From assembly GCF_037975245.1 (NCBI RefSeq), contig NC_092570.1:9635501-9695500 (forward strand): DNA of 60,000 nt, given 5' to 3'. The translations under genes were made by a program, and so were the position numbers. Below, in pieces: positions 56,156-60,000 of this stretch. Below the pieces are notes generated by a model. That model did no database searches, was not told the origin of the DNA, and was given only the letters and a program-made list of their open reading frames with translations. Source of the DNA: Apostichopus japonicus (Eukaryota > Echinodermata > Holothuroidea > Aspidochirotida > Stichopodidae). Position 1 is the stretch's first letter. Every line of letters begins with the position of its first letter.

Positions 56156-59100
56156 TTAAAGCCTCTGTTTAGTAAATTCTATGAAATCGTCATGCATTCT
56201 ATCACCAATAGAGAATCTGAATGTGGGAGATATCCAATGAGCACCGTGCCAGGCTTTCTCATAATGCACAAGGGTGACATCTACGCCTGCTTTCTTCAAT
56301 TGTTGAGCATACAAGTATCCTTCGTCTCGTAGAGTATCGAAACCAGCTGTCATGACGTAAGCAGATGGTAAACCAGACATATTTTTCCTGAAATGGGGGG
56401 TGAAACGAGGATCCAAGAAAATCTCTTTCGCCGTTTTCCAGAATTCTTCATCACCCTGGTCAGATGGAGAGGGACCTTCGTAGTAAGAACTATTACGATA
56501 GGCATCTGGAAGCAGGCCATGGGCTAGAGTTTGTTGATAGAGTGCGCTCTTCTTGAAAGACGGTCCAACGTGGCTGTTTGTCATCATTCTATCGAATACT
56601 TCCGGTCGTGCACTACCCCACGCATGAAGCGCGCAAAACATTACCATTCCTTCTCGACAAACGATTCCTTCTCCCACTTCAAATTCCTTGGTATATTTTT
56701 GATACGATGGGAAATGAAAGTCAAGACATTGTGTCCATGGATAAATCAAAATTTGTAGTTTCAACTCAGGTAGAGTTTTATCGTCGTGTACAAGATGTGA
56801 GACAGTTGCCGAAAGGTAGCCTCCTGCGCTGTCTCCTCCAACGGCGATACGGCGAGGGTCCACACCGTACTCCCTGGCGTGCAGTAGGAACCATTTAACC
56901 GCAGCGAAGGCTTGGCGGATGGGCCCGGGGAACTTGTTCTTGGGCGTATTGTCATAGCTGTAAACGAAAGGTTATACGTTAAGGGATACAAATTAAAATG
57001 ACTATGTCGAAGAGTATACATCATCCAATAATGTATTATAAGAAAATAGGAAGAGTATATAATCAGTCAAAGAAAGGGCATGTGATAAGGTGTTGATAAT
57101 TTGTTCTCCTTGTACACATCGAGCATGTGTGAAGGGTATGGGTATAGCATCGACTAACGCATGAGTTGAACTTACTCCACGTTAACCACCAATGCATTAA
57201 GACGTGATGATATTTTCCTGGCTATGCCGTCGAAAGAAACTGAAAGTAAACAAAAGAAAACAATAAACAAAATCGTTCAATATATTACACGCACACAGTA
57301 AGCACATATACACGTAATACAATTATGTTTTCAGATTTGCATGTTAAGTATGATAACGAGAGGTAGAAGCATGGGCTTCCGCAGGGGGAGGGGTAAGGGA
57401 GGGGGAAGGAAAATAATAGCAGTCAATACAGAGCAAGAAATATATATTCAAAATGCTATAGCCCCTCGGGGCTGTGTCCCCTGGATCCCCACTGGGGCTT
57501 TGAAAAACATTCCAATGAAATGAAATTCTTCTCAAATGCATAGTTGTGCTTAAGTTAAACATCTGAAAAGTGAAAACTTCACAGCTGAAATTCCAAGTCC
57601 GGAGAAATTTAGCTAATTTCTCTGACATGTGTTTTCGTTGTCAGTTGAGCTTGGGTGTATATGGGCCCTCCTCTGCACTCCTTGCTTATGCCACGTCACT
57701 AAGCTCCAAACACCCAACTGACACGGGTCCCGATACCCACCAAAATGGGAATTCAAGAAACCGGTTATTGAAAAACCGAAATTGGCTTGTTAATCTCACC
57801 CCCCCCCCGCCCCTCTAGATTTTTTTCTGCTGGCGCCCATGTGGAGAAGGTATAAAGAAGGTTTTCATTTTCTTCAAAAACAGTGAGAATTAAACTTCGT
57901 TTGGTACCCAACTATATAAGTTTATCAGTTTAAGGTTATCAGCCACAAGCACCATTATTTCTAAGATCCCGATTGATTTTGGTAGGAGCTTGAACCTTTA
58001 TGGAAGGGCGTTCTGTTCAACTGAACGTTTCCCCACTGACGATGGCGGTGATGGGGTGGGGGAGGGGGAGGTGTAGGAGTGGGGGGGGGCTTGGTCCCCT
58101 TACGCACACCACTGATGAATACCAAAGTGTGAGTTACATGCTACGTACGTCGGATTTTGTAATGATTGTTAATCGATTTGATACTATACATATCTTCCTC
58201 CAAGTAGAAAATCTGAATCTTGCAAATTTCACGATAACCAAATTTCTCTTTCCATTACGGGCCATGGCATTAACTATTTGAAGATAGATATGTAGATGTG
58301 TGGAAAACTATTAATCAATAGACACTTGGACCTTGCTTACGTGCAGTTCCCATTGATAACCCTCCTCCGTGAAAGTAAATAAAGCCGGGTAGGTGTTCAT
58401 CTGATGACTGAGGGGGTTGGTAGATGTACACCCTGGTACCATTAAAATTACCACGAGTCCTGATCACACCTGGTCCTTCATGCTCAGTAGACACGTGGTC
58501 TAATGCAAGACAAACTGCCGCCTGTGTAGCTATGGCAACGTTGGCCGATTGATCTCCAGACGTAAACACGCTATAAGCAACGCCCTACGTGGAGTTTGAA
58601 AGAAAGACATTTTAATTCATGTGATGTGGTTTTGCGTGGAATCTGATCATGGCGGTGTGGGAAGGGGGGGGGGGGTATGACGTTAGTACGCCGTTTGGTT
58701 GGGGTGGTGGGAAGGGAGGCAGATGATGTTAGTATGTCTCCTGGACATCAAAGTCTCTTTAGAAGAATTTCGAATGTTCATACATGACTGCTCCTAACAT
58801 GTAGGCTACATATAATCTATTTGTGTTACTGCATTACTCTCCAATGGCTGTTCCCCTTCTTTGTTGCTGTTCGACTGCAGAGGTTTGAAACATGAATGAT
58901 GTATGTCGAACAACGTATTTGTTGTAGTAGAAGGTTAAGTCATGATAGACTAAAGAATGCGATGAGTTCTGACTGTACAAAAATCGCAAAGACTCTTCGG
59001 AATTATCAGAACAGATTATGAAGACTAGTGAATAGTTTTGTCACATGTCCAATACAGCTGAGTGTATGGAAGTTTACTTTGCACACCTGTTCCAAATTTG

Positions 59101-59511
59101 AATTGTTTTCGCTCGTTAAGTTCCTTTTATTGCTCTATTTCTGTTCCGTTTTACTTTAAGATGTCAGTAATTTGGTTACTTAGGCTTAGATGTTATTTTT
59201 ACGGTCAGCAATGTGGACGAAGCATGAAGAATACAAACGATATATTAAGATCACATTGTGTATGTTTGCTGAACAATCACCCCATCATAACAAAATCACC
59301 CAATTTTTTGTTGTTGATACGCGAACGTCTTGCCATAGTACTAAGAAAATATCTCAAGGGTTGAGTAACTCACCACTAGATGATATAATTTAAATGAAGC
59401 TGCTACCAAGCGGTATTTCCACCTTTCTTCTATGCCATCCGGTACAGACGGATTAAGTATATACGCCAGCAAAGCGCAACCGATTGCCAAACAGAGAAGA
59501 AATCTTCCCAT
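56156..59511 (-). CDS. Arylacetamide deacetylase (AADAC/NCEH1)-like serine hydrolase 2
   Basis: Four minus-strand exons join in phase: 59511-59374, 58584-58341, 57239-57176 and 56957-56156 (1248 nt, 415 aa). Exons 1 and 3 are exactly as long as in gene 1 (138 and 64 nt), and exons 2 and 4 differ by 3 and 9 nt. The layout is an N-terminal hydrophobic anchor (MGRFLLCLAIGCALLAYIL), HGGG (118-121), GGDSAGG (Ser192), GFDTLRDEG (Asp356) and EKAWHG (His386), so the triad is intact. The usual DYRLAPE segment reads DYDNTPKNKFPGP here, with the conserved Arg lost, which may affect structure or activity. An AATAAA follows the stop by about 67 nt. It is convergent with gene 1, and the shared structure points to local duplication plus inversion. 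Substrate unknown. Confidence 0.95.
57240..58340 (-). other. Intron 2 of AADAC-like gene 2, with hAT-like relics
   Basis: Contains a GGGGA-rich stretch (57375-57412), a hAT-type end CCCTGGATCCCCACTG (ending about 57493), a C run at 57801-57809, a G run at 58081-58089 and a further end, CTTACGCACACCACTG (about 58113). No exon was recognised. Confidence 0.5.
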
Positions 59512-60000
59512 TATGTATAGCCTATGGTTTCTCAGCTCGAAGTAGCCTGAGGTAAGTTGTGTGTCGTGCTTATAGTACAAGTTTACGTAGACTAAACATG
59601 GAGCAGTTGCGGGTCTGGTTAATGTGTGGGGAAAGCTACACATAACATGATTAGTTCACTGATGTTGACATGCACCGATAGATACCCCGTAACTTACACA
59701 TGACATAGAATCACTTAAAGTAATATAATATGGAAGAACTGTACAATGAATATCACATGACATTTGCTCTAAACCATAAAGTTCTAAACTCTAAACCATA
59801 AACCATAAACCAAAAACCATAAAGCAGTACTACCCTCATTAAAGATGACAATAATAATAATAAAAAAGTATTACAAAGGTAGACAAGTATATACTGCCTA
59901 CGTGATATTGTTCTCCACAACCTATGTTATGCAGTATTCTACATATGCTATATATTTAATCCGGGGTGTGCTATAGACTGGTATAGTTTAAGTTCACCGC
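59512..60000 (-). promoter_or_regulatory. Upstream region of AADAC-like gene 2
   Basis: 5' flank of gene 2. A TATAAG sequence (complement, near 59566-59571) could be a TATA box, about 55 bp upstream of the ATG. At 59766-59822 there is a short run of AAACCATA/AAACTCTA-type repeats. Assignment as a promoter is by position only. Confidence 0.35.

Noticed and set aside
1-60000. CRISPR arrays, operons or other bacterial features
   Set aside because: Tandem arrays here have no spacer structure, and the genes have spliceosomal introns. The window is eukaryotic.
1-60000. tRNA or rRNA genes
   Set aside because: The only tRNA-like sequences are the SINE heads at 34138 and 38733. No complete tRNA or rRNA gene could be seen by eye.

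Overview
The window is nuclear DNA from a metazoan, most likely a marine invertebrate. An echinoderm such as a sea cucumber is my best guess, from base composition, repeat style and gene content; this is inference, not proof. Genes are short, split by spliceosomal introns and widely spaced. Most of the sequence is transposon-derived.

Four genes could be reconstructed exon by exon with matching splice phases. (1) Plus strand, 11947-17636: the last four exons of a PLP-dependent D-cysteine desulfhydrase / ACC deaminase-like enzyme. (2) Minus strand, 40686 down to 33795: a complete five-exon FUNDC1-like mitophagy receptor of 147 aa. (3) Plus strand, 50387-54742: a complete four-exon arylacetamide deacetylase (AADAC/NCEH1)-like serine hydrolase of 419 aa. 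(4) Minus strand, 59511 down to 56156: a second four-exon AADAC-like gene of 415 aa, convergent with the first and with the same exon architecture. A processed pseudogene of mitochondrial ATP synthase subunit c lies at about 4495-5055 and is split by a MITE.

Region by region. 1-640: Penelope-like reverse transcriptase relic. 1-5 kb: hAT-like MITEs and the ATP synthase pseudogene. 5.3-10.5 kb: three dispersed copies of an element carrying an 18-bp minisatellite, plus a LINE 3' fragment. 11.9-17.6 kb: desulfhydrase-like gene, whose first visible intron holds a 29-bp minisatellite. 17.6-20.6 kb: L1/Tx1-type LINE. 20.7-22.95 kb: a CR1/Rex1-like LINE between (TA)n tracts and 275-bp direct repeats. 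22.97-29.85 kb: a nested stack (possible hAT element, then a LINE, then a 4.93-kb fold-back element with exact 300-bp subrepeats, then a LINE tail). 31-33 kb: receptor-site-like repeats and a 56-bp minisatellite. 33.8-40.7 kb: FUNDC1-like gene with tRNA-derived SINEs in its introns. 41-48 kb: a dense field of hAT-like MITEs with poly-G/C tracts. 49.5-59.5 kb: the AADAC-like pair.

The strongest observations are: the fold-back element, which sits in the middle of a LINE reverse transcriptase with a TTT duplication; the MITE whose perfect 8-bp target duplication divides the ATP synthase c pseudogene; and the tandem amplification of the oxyanion-loop exon end with its splice donor in the first AADAC-like gene. 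The apparent nested hAT stack is also worth testing.
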